This document shows, piece by piece, positions 1-7,364 of a stretch of 11,189 nucleotides of DNA. Below the pieces are notes generated by a model. It was not told the origin of the DNA. It saw only the letters and a program-made list of their open reading frames with translations, and did not search any database. Numbering within the stretch: the first letter of the stretch is position 1; the number at the start of each line of letters is the position of its first letter. The DNA is from DAIDHZ01 sp035480255. GTDB lineage: Bacteria; Chlamydiota; Chlamydiia; Chlamydiales; SM23-39. A program made the position numbers and the translations under genes. The stretch is from contig CAZVXF010000034.1 of the NCBI GenBank assembly GCA_964630875.1, forward strand, positions 1 to 11,189, given 5' to 3'.

Positions 1-46
1 TAATATTAAGGCACTTGTGATCGCTGAAATTCGGCAGCTTTCGCGC

Positions 47-70
47 AGCTTAAAAACCGATTTTTGAGCT
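47..70 (-). terminator. weak stem-loop downstream of the 838-residue gene
   Basis: The sequence AGCT-t-AAAAA-ccga-TTTTT-g-AGCT forms a stem of about 10 pairs with one mismatch and a 4-nt loop, 23 nt beyond the stop codon of the minus-strand gene. It is AT-rich and has no clean trailing U-tract, so termination is possible but weakly supported. The rest of bases 1-92 holds no convincing gene. Confidence 0.25.
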
Positions 71-92
71 TGTTTGGGTATAACCCGCTATT

Positions 93-2609
93 TTAGGGAA
101 AAAAGGAACTTTGATCGATGACGAACAATTGATTTTGAATGATATATCCATAGTTCTTAATCCCTCCAGCAGCATCAACATATTCATCAGGGGCAATGCC
201 TTTGAAGGATTGGAGTGTGTCTTGAAACCGAAGGAGATTATCGCCGCTACTACTAGTAACTAAAGGAAGTCCCATCTGTTTTGCTTTTGCGATACTCCCT
301 TCAATGATGGCCTTAAAGAGATTTTGATCGTTAATGGATGTGTATATTCTGTCTATGAATAATACGGGTTCTCGAGTTCGTTGATTCTGCAAAACTCTCA
401 TAGTAGATCTGGCCAAAATTCTGCCAGACGGATCTTTTACAATCATGACTTTAGTTTGTCCATTGCATAGCGTCGCGAGTAAACATTTGTTTAAATTGGG
501 ATTCCCCCCAATATGTTGGCAGCTGTTTGAAACTTCCGTTCCAGACAGAAGCAAATCGTCTATGTCATCAGAATCCAACACTTGCCATCTAGATGCAGGT
601 AAGTTGTTTCTTTGCATCTGACCGAGAATTCCTTGAATATCTCGTCTGAATTCTAATTCTTTAGGAACAATCGATTTTAAGTGTTCTAGAGCGACTTTTA
701 GGGCATCTGAGTTAATATCGGGATTTAGGATTTCAAGACATGCAAGTTCAATTTTTTGTGCATCAGTAGGAGGATCGTTCCTTTTGCTTTTCACCTGATC
801 AATTAAGCCAGGACTCCATTTTGATGATTTGAGAAGAGATAAAATAGGATATTCTTCTTGTTGGTCATTGCCCAAGTGATTGTTCTGAATTGCTCCTAGG
901 ATCAATCTAGAAGTGAGCGCTTGAGGGGATTCTGCTTGGGTCAGTGGTTGAGAGGAAATGGATATTGGAGGAATGGAGTCCCGCCATAATCTTAACAAAG
1001 AAGGATTTTGCCCAAAGACAGCCTGAAGGTGAGGATTGTTTTCTAACTGATACCGCATGGAGGGGAATGTTCCATCGATTGCTGCTCGTACAAATCGTCC
1101 CAATAAATGGATATGTGGAGAGGTTCCTTCAGAAGATAGTTTGTGTAAGCCCTTTGCGTAGATAAATAATCCTCCTGGATGACGAGACGAAAGAAAAAAG
1201 ATTTCAAGACACCGTTCTACTTCTTCTTCTGAAGTAAAGGAAATACCTAGTAGGCCATGTAATGCCTCTCTGAAACGTTGAAAAAGAATCTCCTTACTTC
1301 CTTGGAAATTTTTTAGCATCTCGCAGTTTTTTGCAATGAGAATACAGATAATAGGACACAACTGTCTTTGATTGTTTCTGAATATTTCGAGCTCCCTGAT
1401 GTAGTCCTGATCTTTTTGACCTTTCTTTTTTAAAGGTGCTTTGAGAAGGAATTGAAAAATCTCTTCTTTTTCTTGTGTATTGAAATTTTGAGATTGGATG
1501 CAATTGATCGCTTCTATCAAAGGTAGAATGACTTGCCCATTTTTATAGACTCTTGGTTGTAAACTTGCGAGACATTCACTAGCTATTTTTTGATCAATCC
1601 CGCTTGCCGTTAAAAATAATGCAGGAAGTACTTGATGCGTTGCTAATTTTGGCAGAGACTGGCTTAGATGGAGCCCTGCTTTCCAATGCAATAGCAGAAC
1701 ATCTCCTGCATTCTTTTGAAGACTTGAGTTTCTAAGAGCGCAGACTTCACAGAGCAGAGAGGAAAAAGAAGGATCTTTTAGGATGGTTCGGAGGATGGGA
1801 CGTTTATCGTATTTTGAAACAAACTTGATGAGCCATGAGGCCTGCTGTTTTTGTATTTCTGGATTATGACTCTTGAAGATTCTGTTTTTGCAAGCAACAA
1901 TGCATTCTCTCAGCATTGGATCTGTTCCTCCAGCCACCGATTCTAGAATTTCTAGCATTTGATGTGAATCTAGCTCGTCATAATCTAGAATTGTGGTTAC
2001 CTTACTTAGAGGTAATCTCCTGCCTGCCATTGTAAGGAGATCGGTCACGGCTTTTTGATCTTTTATCACTTCTATCAGGAATTGCGATGGGAAATCACCT
2101 TGTAGAGTCGCGTGTTTCACTGCCATAATCAGAACCGCCTCCTCTGGTATGCGTAATTCACGAGCAATGACTGGTACAACGCAATCTATAAAAACAACCC
2201 CCTTCGAACTGAGGTTGCTTACTAAAAGTGACGAAAGGAATTCCTTGCTGCTTGGGTCTGAACGAATAAAGGCAGTCAGCTCATTCCGAACATCATTTTC
2301 GAACGAATAACGCTCGTAGGGGCGTAGTAACGGATATTGGTTGCAGAGGTGTTTTAGAAAATCCAAAGCTTCTTGGTCATAGCTGATTGGAGCTTGAGAG
2401 GTTTCTGTGTGGCAGGCATTCCAAGGAAGTGGTATCGGCGATGTATTTGCTGCATTGCAAACAGCCACTTGAAAGGCACAAAACCTTCTCGCTGAAATGG
2501 GAACGGCGAGCTGTGCAAATCCGATTAAAGATGGACTCAAGCAGTAAAAAGGCATAGGAGCAGCTCTGTGCATCAACTGGGGAGAAAACTTCAATTTCGT
2601 TTTAATCAT
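93..2609 (-). CDS. orphan 838-residue helical protein with possible GNAT-like C-terminal domain
   Basis: I do not recognise this protein with certainty. Residues about 70-670 read as a long, mainly alpha-helical region without catalytic motifs, possibly of repeat or scaffold type. From about residue 675 the character changes. A segment with SNSCQH and NLNKCLL is followed by strand-like KVMIVKD and GRILARSTMRV, then PVLFIDRIY, then a helix with EGSIAKAKQMG and the end YVDAAGG...YGYII. That strand-strand-strand-helix order resembles the core of GNAT acyltransferases, but the acetyl-CoA loop (Q/RxxGxG/A) is missing, so catalysis is doubtful. The N-terminus is weakly hydrophobic (about residues 20-50) with no clear signal-peptidase site. 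The start is the first ATG of the frame, just after a very AT-rich region, with no Shine-Dalgarno site. A secreted effector role in an intracellular bacterium is a guess only. Confidence 0.75.
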   Translation of the reverse strand: MIKTKLKFSPQLMHRAAPMPFYCLSPSLIGFAQLAVPISARRFCAFQVAVCNAANTSPIPLPWNACHTETSQAPISYDQEALDFLKHLCNQYPLLRPYERYSFENDVRNELTAFIRSDPSSKEFLSSLLVSNLSSKGVVFIDCVVPVIARELRIPEEAVLIMAVKHATLQGDFPSQFLIEVIKDQKAVTDLLTMAGRRLPLSKVTTILDYDELDSHQMLEILESVAGGTDPMLRECIVACKNRIFKSHNPEIQKQQASWLIKFVSKYDKRPILRTILKDPSFSSLLCEVCALRNSSLQKNAGDVLLLHWKAGLHLSQSLPKLATHQVLPALFLTASGIDQKIASECLASLQPRVYKNGQVILPLIEAINCIQSQNFNTQEKEEIFQFLLKAPLKKKGQKDQDYIRELEIFRNNQRQLCPIICILIAKNCEMLKNFQGSKEILFQRFREALHGLLGISFTSEEEVERCLEIFFLSSRHPGGLFIYAKGLHKLSSEGTSPHIHLLGRFVRAAIDGTFPSMRYQLENNPHLQAVFGQNPSLLRLWRDSIPPISISSQPLTQAESPQALTSRLILGAIQNNHLGNDQQEEYPILSLLKSSKWSPGLIDQVKSKRNDPPTDAQKIELACLEILNPDINSDALKVALEHLKSIVPKELEFRRDIQGILGQMQRNNLPASRWQVLDSDDIDDLLLSGTEVSNSCQHIGGNPNLNKCLLATLCNGQTKVMIVKDPSGRILARSTMRVLQNQRTREPVLFIDRIYTSINDQNLFKAIIEGSIAKAKQMGLPLVTSSSGDNLLRFQDTLQSFKGIAPDEYVDAAGGIKNYGYIIQNQLFVIDQSSFFP

Positions 2610-2650
2610 ATTAAAAAAACCATACGTTATTTTAAATATAATAATACCAT

Positions 2651-2679
2651 ATTATAACATTATTAATACATAATTAAAA
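2651..2679 (-). promoter_or_regulatory. candidate promoter for the 838-residue gene
   Basis: On the minus strand there is a perfect TATAAT (2651-2656), with a poor -35 (TTTTAA, 2674-2679) 17 nt upstream, in a very AT-rich stretch. Transcription would start about 35 nt before the ATG at 2609. Because the region is so AT-rich, a chance match is quite possible. Confidence 0.3.
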
Positions 2680-2717
2680 TGTTATGTATTAAGATTTAAA
2701 ATTTTCATAATAATGCT

Positions 2718-2853
2718 GGAATTGCAAAACTCGCAATGTGTGCAAAATTTGATGATTTTTTTTCATTGGTTCAATTTGCAAATTGACATAACCTATTGGT
2801 ACTTAGGTAAGTTGCAAAAAATTGAATCCAAGGGAAAATTTGGAGCCAAATGG
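2718..2853 (+). repeat. MITE-like repeat, copy 1 (truncated)
   Basis: This stretch begins with GGAATTGCAAAACTC and ends with GGAGCCAAATGG. It matches, in inverted orientation, the element at 10703-10869, with a limited number of substitutions and small gaps. The terminal repeat expected at its right end (AGTTTTGCAATT) is missing, and the palindrome at 2859-2967 begins about 6 nt further on. No coding potential is evident; the short frames crossing it look fortuitous. Confidence 0.8.
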
Positions 2854-2858
2854 GGCTT

Positions 2859-2967
2859 GCCCCCATTCAGATCGTCGAGGAAATTTTTGCGATCGTGACG
2901 AGTCGGGCTGTACTCCGTACGCCCCGAGTCAGGATCGCAGAAATTTACCGACGAGATGAATGGGGGC
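2859..2967. repeat. 109-nt long palindrome overlapping the tRNA-Tyr 3' end
   Basis: Two arms of about 50 nt, GCCCCCATTCA...GTAC and GTAC...GAATGGGGGC, fold around the trinucleotide TCC at 2914-2916, with only scattered mismatches. Shared blocks include TCGTCG, AAATTT, TGCGATC and TGAC. The right arm's outer 7 nt (2961-2967) are the 3' acceptor strand and discriminator base of tRNA-Tyr, so the left arm holds an inverted copy of the tRNA end. It is much longer than a normal intrinsic terminator. It could be a fold-back mobile element or a very large processing or termination structure. Confidence 0.8.
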
Positions 2968-3042
2968 GGCCAGACTCGAACTGGCGGAGACCGAAGTCGG
3001 GGGATTTACAGTCCCCTGCAATTGCCGCTATGCGACACCCCC
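2961..3042 (-). tRNA. tRNA-Tyr (anticodon GUA)
   Basis: The minus strand gives a complete class II tRNA. The 7-bp acceptor is GGGGGTG/CGCCCCC. The anticodon arm is GGGGA-CTGTAAA-TCCCC with anticodon GTA. A long variable arm includes CGACTTCGGTC, and the T-loop is TTCGAGT. The length is 82 nt with discriminator A and no encoded CCA, so the CCA must be added enzymatically. It lies 13 nt downstream of tRNA-Thr in the same orientation, probably in one transcript. Its 3' end is the outer part of the palindrome at 2859-2967. Confidence 0.96.
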
Positions 3043-3055
3043 GAGAAAGAGGTTT

Positions 3056-3128
3056 TGCTGGCGAAAGGACTTGAACCCTCAACCATCCGATTACAAGTCG
3101 GGCGCTCTACCAATTGAGCTACACCAGC
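3056..3128 (-). tRNA. tRNA-Thr (anticodon UGU)
   Basis: The minus strand folds as a 73-nt tRNA. The acceptor is GCTGGTG/CGCCAGC, the D-arm is GCTCAATTGGTAGAGC, the anticodon loop is CTTGTAA with anticodon TGT, and the T-loop is TTCAAGT. The discriminator is A and CCA is not encoded. It is the first gene of a Thr-Tyr pair and has a well-placed promoter just upstream. Confidence 0.96.
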
Positions 3129-3140
3129 ATGAGAAGAGCG

Positions 3141-3170
3141 ATATTAGCAAAAGATTTCAATTCTCATCAA
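3141..3170 (-). promoter_or_regulatory. promoter for tRNA-Thr/tRNA-Tyr
   Basis: The minus strand shows TTGATG (3165-3170), an 18-nt spacer, and TAATAT (3141-3146) preceded by TGC (an extended -10). The -10 ends 12 nt before the mature 5' end of tRNA-Thr. Spacing and position both fit a sigma-70-type promoter giving a short leader. Confidence 0.6.
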
Positions 3171-3184
3171 TAGAATTAAGAGGT

Positions 3185-3190
3185 TATACT
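3185..3190 (+). promoter_or_regulatory. candidate -10 of the ttcA-putP-surE run
   Basis: TATACT lies only 9 nt before the ATG at 3200, and no Shine-Dalgarno site is visible between them. If it is used, the mRNA would be nearly leaderless. The -35 region (TTCTCA near 3161-3166) is poor and overlaps the divergent tRNA promoter. Confidence 0.35.
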
Positions 3191-3199
3191 GTTTCCCCT

Positions 3200-3946
3200 A
3201 TGGAAATATTTGTTCCTTTAGCTAAACCGCCTTGGACTGCGCTTGGCAAAGAATTAGAAAGTTGTGTTCGTAAAGCAATTTTTGATTTCTCATTACTTGA
3301 TTCTGGGGTTGAAAAGATTGCCATTGCTTTAAGTGGGGGTAAAGATAGCTTAGGGCTTCTTTTTCTTTTGCATGCATTAAAAGGACGCGGATTTCCAAAT
3401 TTCCAATTGTATGCCATTCATGTCAGTGGAGAATTTTCTTGTGGTTCAGGCGTCAGTGCTGACTTTTTAAAAGCCATATGCAAAGCGTTAGAGGTCCCTT
3501 TTATCTCATGTGTATCCACGCAAAAAAGAGAGAATCTAGAATGCTATCGATGCTCGAGAGAGCGGAGAAAGTTAATTTTTGAGGCAGCAAAAGGTGTAGG
3601 AGCAACCACGATTGCTTTTGGACATCATCGCGATGATAGCGCGCAGACTTTGCTCATGAATTTATTCCATAAAGGCGAGTTTGCTGCAAACCTTCCTAAA
3701 GTTCCAATGCATGATTATGGCATTACAATCATTCGTCCACTCATTTATGTGACAGAAAAAGATTTGAGAGAATTTGCTAAACAATATGGCTTCGCAAGAA
3801 TCACATGCCAATGCCCTGTCGGGCAGAACTCGAAAAGAAAAGTCGTAGATCAAATTATGAGCGATATTGAGACGCATTTTCCACATGTTCGAAGTAATTT
3901 GGCAAAAGCAGGGCTTCTTTATGGCTCAGACAAAGCCTTGAAGTAA
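3200..3946 (+). CDS. ttcA: TtcA-type tRNA 2-thiocytidine(32) synthetase
   Basis: This is an ATP pyrophosphatase of the TtcA/TilS superfamily. TtcA adenylates and thiolates cytidine-32 of certain tRNAs in the cytoplasm, using an Fe-S cluster. The 248 residues show the PP-loop SGGKDS (45-50), the TtcA cluster motif CYRC (Cys115 and Cys118), GHHRDD (141-146) and CQCP (Cys203, Cys205), one of which can be the third cluster ligand. It is shorter than the roughly 311-residue E. coli enzyme and matches the compact form of the family. The frame is open upstream to 2960, but that part crosses the antisense tRNA genes and cannot be coding; Met at 3200 is the sensible start. It opens a plus-strand run, with putP starting 28 bp after its stop. 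Family membership is strong; the exact tRNA substrate is inferred. Confidence 0.9.
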   Translation: MEIFVPLAKPPWTALGKELESCVRKAIFDFSLLDSGVEKIAIALSGGKDSLGLLFLLHALKGRGFPNFQLYAIHVSGEFSCGSGVSADFLKAICKALEVPFISCVSTQKRENLECYRCSRERRKLIFEAAKGVGATTIAFGHHRDDSAQTLLMNLFHKGEFAANLPKVPMHDYGITIIRPLIYVTEKDLREFAKQYGFARITCQCPVGQNSKRKVVDQIMSDIETHFPHVRSNLAKAGLLYGSDKALK

Positions 3947-3974
3947 TATTTTAAATATAGTTAACTGTACCTCT

Positions 3975-5384
3975 ATGGAATTTGCAGCATTTACAAGCTA
4001 TTTTATTATTTTGGCACTCATTGCTGTAGTCACTTATCGCAAGCAAAAATCTGAATCTGACTATATTTTAGGAAATCGATCTTTAAATTTTTGGCTGACA
4101 GCCCTTTCTGCCCATGCAAGCGATATGAGCAGCTGGCTTTTTTTAGGATATCCAGCTTTAATCTTTACAACCGGAATGACGGGTTCGTGGGCAGCGATCG
4201 GATTAGTGATTTTTATGTTTTTAAACTGGCATTATATTGCGCCAAAAATTCGAACAATCACCGAACAAACTGGCAGCTTAACTCTGAGTTCCTATTTCGA
4301 AAATCGCTTTGGAGATACTTCGGGGAGAATTCGCATTATATCTGCAGTCATGTCGGTTTTTTTCTTTACGTTCTATATCTCATCCGGATTAGTCGGAATG
4401 GGAATTTTGGTTGATTCACTATTTGGTCTCAATTATACAATCGGCATTTCTATTGGGCTTTTCATCGTTGTTGCGTATGTTTTTCTCGGTGGTTATCGAA
4501 CGATTGCTTGGATTGATTTGTTCCAAGGATTTTTTCTTCTCGCTGTCATTGTAGCAATTCCTGCAACGCTCATTTACAAAGCGGGCGGATTTGCTCCGAT
4601 TATGAATGCTGTTGCTGAAAAGAACTTGTCCACCTCTTTATTTCCTAATTTTTCTCCATTGACCATCTTTTCCCAATTGATGATTGCTGCAGGTTGGGGA
4701 CTTGGTTATTTTGGTCAGCCGCATATTTTGACAAAATTTATGGGAATACGCGCGATTAGTGAAATGCATAAAGCAAAATATTTAGGGATTAGTTGGCAAA
4801 CAATTGCATTAACATCTGCGACTCTAATTGGCCTGATCGGAATTTATACTTTCCCAAGTGGAATTGAGAATCCTGAACATGTCATCCTCGATATTGTGAA
4901 AAGCACTCTTCCCTCTTACTTTTCTGGCTTGGTTTTATGTGCCATTTTAGCTGCAACAACCAATGTAATGGCAGCGCAAATTCTCGTTGTCGCATCCAAT
5001 TTGTCTGAAGATTTTTATAAGCGTCTTGTTCGTCGACAAGCAAACTCCGACGAACTTCTTTTTGTCTCAAGAACAAGCGTGATTTTGATCGCAATCATTG
5101 CTTTCTGCATCGCGTTTTTCAAAATCTCTTCGATTTATCAATTAGTATTCTACTCTTGGTCAGGTCTTGGTGCATCTTTTGGTCCATTAGTTCTGCTCTC
5201 GTTATATCGCAAAAATATCAATAAACATGGAGCATTTGCGGGAATCCTTGTTGGAGGAATTACCTCAGCTCTTTGGTATTCTTTTGAAACACAAATCATT
5301 CCCCCTCTTGTGATTGGATTTGTTTTAGGGATCATTACAATTGAAAGTGTTTCTATCTTGACTCGAGAAAAATTGAAAACATAA
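3975..5384 (+). CDS. putP: Na+/proline symporter (SSS family, PutP type)
   Basis: This inner-membrane sodium:solute symporter probably imports L-proline with Na+. The 469 residues contain many hydrophobic segments of transmembrane length, as expected for the LeuT-fold SSS family. Specific PutP signatures are YILGNRSL (30-37), ALSAHASDMSSWL (43-55; Asp50 aligns with PutP Asp55 of the Na+ site), the GGYRTIAWID block near residue 175 and GWGLGYFGQPHILTKFMGI near residues 240-257, which closely matches the PutP signature. Length is somewhat below the roughly 500 residues of E. coli PutP, mostly at the C-terminus. The start ATG at 3975 gives the expected N-terminus directly before helix 1. It lies between ttcA (28 bp) and surE (34 bp) and is probably co-transcribed. 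Proline uptake would suit an intracellular or amino-acid-scavenging lifestyle; substrate specificity is inferred from similarity. Confidence 0.92.
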   Translation: MEFAAFTSYFIILALIAVVTYRKQKSESDYILGNRSLNFWLTALSAHASDMSSWLFLGYPALIFTTGMTGSWAAIGLVIFMFLNWHYIAPKIRTITEQTGSLTLSSYFENRFGDTSGRIRIISAVMSVFFFTFYISSGLVGMGILVDSLFGLNYTIGISIGLFIVVAYVFLGGYRTIAWIDLFQGFFLLAVIVAIPATLIYKAGGFAPIMNAVAEKNLSTSLFPNFSPLTIFSQLMIAAGWGLGYFGQPHILTKFMGIRAISEMHKAKYLGISWQTIALTSATLIGLIGIYTFPSGIENPEHVILDIVKSTLPSYFSGLVLCAILAATTNVMAAQILVVASNLSEDFYKRLVRRQANSDELLFVSRTSVILIAIIAFCIAFFKISSIYQLVFYSWSGLGASFGPLVLLSLYRKNINKHGAFAGILVGGITSALWYSFETQIIPPLVIGFVLGIITIESVSILTREKLKT

Positions 5385-5418
5385 TCTATCTCTGACATAC
5401 TTCTGATAAAAGGTTGAC

Positions 5419-6222
5419 ATGACAAAACGCCCCTTCTTATTGATCACAAACGATGATGGAATACACGCACCAGGGATTAAACAACTTTGGGAATCGGTCA
5501 CAGAATTTGCAGACACAGCAATCGTAGCACCCCATGCAGAAAAATCGGGATCTGGTCTTTCTATTACTTGGACAAAACCATTAAAAATTCATTCGATTGC
5601 GTGGGAAGAACCGACCAAAGCTTGGTCATTAAATGGCACACCTGCTGATTGCGTAAAAATGGCTTGCGGCGTTCTTTTAGACAAAGCGCCACAAATGATC
5701 ATCTCTGGTATTAATCGCGGTTCCAATGCAGGAAGAACAGTTCTCTATAGCGGAACGGTCGGTGGCGTGATTGAAGGTGCTTTAAAGAATATCCCAGGAA
5801 TTGCCTTTTCTTTTTGTGACTTTACTCCCCCACCAAATAGCGCCATTAAACGGTATATTTTCCCTCTCATCGAACACTTTCTTAAAAACCCAATGCCTCC
5901 TGGCACCTTTCTCAATGTGAATTTCCCTCACAATTGTGAAAAAGGAGTGAAAGGATTAAAAATGGCAAAACAAGGCCGCGGATATTGGGTAGAAGCCCCT
6001 GAACAGAGAATGCATCCAGAAGGCTTACCCTATTATTGGCTCGGCGGAAAATGGTCTTCTTTCGAAGAAGATCCAATCAGCGACGTATCTCTTTTGAATC
6101 AAGGTTATGTGACTGCAGTGCCCATTCACGTGGATCAATTGACCGATCACCACACGTTTAATCAGCACAAAGAGCATATCGATAAATTGTTTAGCTCAGA
6201 AATTGAAGAAATCCTCAGGTGA
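5419..6222 (+). CDS. surE: 5'/3'-nucleotidase SurE
   Basis: SurE is a cytoplasmic, divalent-metal-dependent phosphatase that dephosphorylates nucleoside 5'- and 3'-monophosphates and is linked to stationary-phase survival. The 267 residues contain the full set of signatures: TNDDG (10-14, metal ligands Asp12 and Asp13), APHAEKSGSGLSIT (37-50, metal-site Ser), NGTPADCVK (72-80), SGINRGSNAG (96-105, Asn99 metal ligand) and YSGTVGGVIEGAL (110-122). Length matches the family. The start is supported by AAAAGG at 5408-5413, 5 nt before the ATG, the clearest ribosome-binding site of the run. It is the last plus-strand gene of the group, and its final 27 bp overlap the end of the convergent gene at 6196-6894. 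Confidence in the family is very high. Confidence 0.97.
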   Translation: MTKRPFLLITNDDGIHAPGIKQLWESVTEFADTAIVAPHAEKSGSGLSITWTKPLKIHSIAWEEPTKAWSLNGTPADCVKMACGVLLDKAPQMIISGINRGSNAGRTVLYSGTVGGVIEGALKNIPGIAFSFCDFTPPPNSAIKRYIFPLIEHFLKNPMPPGTFLNVNFPHNCEKGVKGLKMAKQGRGYWVEAPEQRMHPEGLPYYWLGGKWSSFEEDPISDVSLLNQGYVTAVPIHVDQLTDHHTFNQHKEHIDKLFSSEIEEILR

Positions 6223-6894
6223 AGAATACTCCAGTCCTGAAAAAACGTCGCTTGATTTCATGTACGACGCAGCTCTGTTCAAGATGATTTGACTTGCCGC
6301 TGGTCTATGCATACAAACCAACGCATAAGTTACAAAGATGGCAACCGCACAAAGAAAGTAACATATTTTTTGAGAATTGGCGCCTTCACGGAACTCAGCA
6401 TTATTGTTATGAGGAAACCATTTGTCCAAAAAACTCACAACGGGTTGAATGCTTTTCACTTCCTCAAAAGGGTATGATGAACGGATAAAGTCATAAATTA
6501 GCCAGTCCATCCAGTAAGAGCTAGACCACCAGGGTCCAAATATCACAGCAACGGTTTGCCAATGTTCGACTGGACCAAATGTCGAGCAAACAGCCGCATA
6601 AAAGGCACCATAAAATAAAATTTGCGCGCAGATCCCAGCCGTTGCAATCATGGTATTGCGCGACGTAAGCTCCGGGGCCTCAAACTTAGGAATAGATTGA
6701 AGCTCTCCACAAGAAGATTCCTCTATTTCCTGATTTTTCGATGAAAATACATGAATTGTTTTACAAGCCAAACATCGACCCGCAGAATTGACTGGATGTC
6801 TGATATAGTCCATCGCAAGGAATGACTGCAGACAAGACCCCATATTCCTTAAAGTGAAAGAAGGCAAGATGCTTTTCGCGACAGAACGAATCAT
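6196..6894 (-). CDS. orphan membrane protein, three predicted helices
   Basis: This 232-residue protein belongs to no family I recognise. The N-terminal part (1-75) is mostly polar and holds a CLAC motif (Cys41/Cys44). It is followed by hydrophobic segments at about 82-106, 114-136 (Trp- and Tyr-rich, GPWWSSSYWMDW) and 177-196, consistent with an integral membrane protein. The tail is short and acidic and ends SPEDFFNF. The start ATG at 6894 follows an AT-rich region with no visible Shine-Dalgarno site. The gene is convergent with surE and overlaps its last 27 bp, so a terminator between them is impossible in the usual sense. The long frame, coherent membrane segments and following promoter-like region argue that it is real rather than a shadow. 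Confidence 0.7.
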   Translation of the reverse strand: MIRSVAKSILPSFTLRNMGSCLQSFLAMDYIRHPVNSAGRCLACKTIHVFSSKNQEIEESSCGELQSIPKFEAPELTSRNTMIATAGICAQILFYGAFYAAVCSTFGPVEHWQTVAVIFGPWWSSSYWMDWLIYDFIRSSYPFEEVKSIQPVVSFLDKWFPHNNNAEFREGANSQKICYFLCAVAIFVTYALVCMHRPAASQIILNRAASYMKSSDVFSGLEYSSPEDFFNF

Positions 6895-7016
6895 ATATAA
6901 CTCAAATTACAGAGCAATTATACTACATTAATAATTACAATACAATACTATTAAATATTTTATTATTACGATTTAAATAATATAGTTGATTTTTCTGAAA
7001 TTACTTAGTTAGATAT
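6895..7016. other. AT-rich intergenic region
   Basis: This stretch of over 120 bases is strongly AT-rich and has no open frame of note. It probably holds the promoter of the minus-strand membrane-protein gene. It ends at the left target repeat of the composite transposon. Confidence 0.5.
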
Positions 7017-7025
7017 GATTCATAT
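7017..7025 (+). repeat. target-site duplication, left copy (GATTCATAT)
   Basis: The nine bases GATTCATAT stand directly against the outer terminal repeat CTCTGTACTGG. The identical nine bases stand against the other outer terminal repeat at 10261-10269. Nine-base duplications are typical of several IS4-family elements. Confidence 0.85.
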
Positions 7026-7157
7026 CTCTGTACTGGACAAAAAATAATTTCATACAACACAAGTCGTTGGTTTTGAGCACATAAAACACGATATCAACCG
7101 CCTGAATTCTTTTAGATTCATGTTCCCAAAAATCGCCCTTCGTATCCATTTCATTCC
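7026..7157 (-). mobile_element. IS4-family right-end remnant
   Basis: This holds the 23-bp terminal repeat (7026-7048) and then the last codons of a transposase on the minus strand, including WIRRAIFGN and EFRRLISCFMC, stop at 7050-7052. The first 123 bp are nearly identical to the right end of the complete IS, with similarity fading around 7149-7157. The near identity implies recent duplication or ongoing gene conversion. Nothing of the rest of the element is present. Confidence 0.9.
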
Positions 7158-7364
7158 GTCTGATCGAATTTCTCGAGAGTCGATGCAAAATGGCATTCGG
7201 TCATTGTTCATGAAATAACAGATACGGATTAGGGCTAACTTTATCCGAGATCCCTCTCCTTCGGAGATTTCGGCTTCGAGAGATTCGAGAATCTTTTTGG
7301 AATGTATTCCAGTTTTTGGGTATCGATATTGAAGTGTACTCCAATTATTCTCTAAATATTTGAA
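7050..7364 (-). pseudogene. in-frame open extension beyond the cargo gene, fused to transposase C-terminus
   Basis: After the TAA of the cargo gene (7365-7367) the same frame stays open for 104 codons to a stop at 7050-7052. The first part of about 70 codons (7158-7364) has a protein-like composition, for example SKKILESLEAEISEGEGS, KLALIRICYFMNN and PFCIDSREIRSDG. It then joins in frame to the transposase C-terminus (WIRRAIFGN...). No good independent start is present before an internal ATG at 7209-7211. This may be the end of a once longer cargo protein cut by a stop mutation, or another gene's fragment captured with the IS end. Confidence 0.4.

Noticed and set aside
2..87. Minus-strand frame open to the window edge after the 838-residue gene
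   Set aside because: It looks somewhat protein-like but has no start codon after its upstream stop and is in a different frame from the gene; the window ends too soon to judge.
944..1503. Small frames within the 838-residue gene
   Set aside because: They are shorter, lack any motif or ribosome-binding site and lie inside a long continuous frame.
2713..3074. Short plus-strand frames over the MITE, palindrome and tRNAs
   Set aside because: They are fully explained by non-coding repeats and antisense tRNA sequence.
2960..3199. Upstream open extension of the ttcA frame (80 more codons)
   Set aside because: It runs antisense across two complete tRNA genes; the family N-terminus and PP-loop position fit the ATG at 3200.
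5150..5516. Minus-strand frames inside putP and surE
   Set aside because: They are shadows of strongly conserved plus-strand genes and show no family features.
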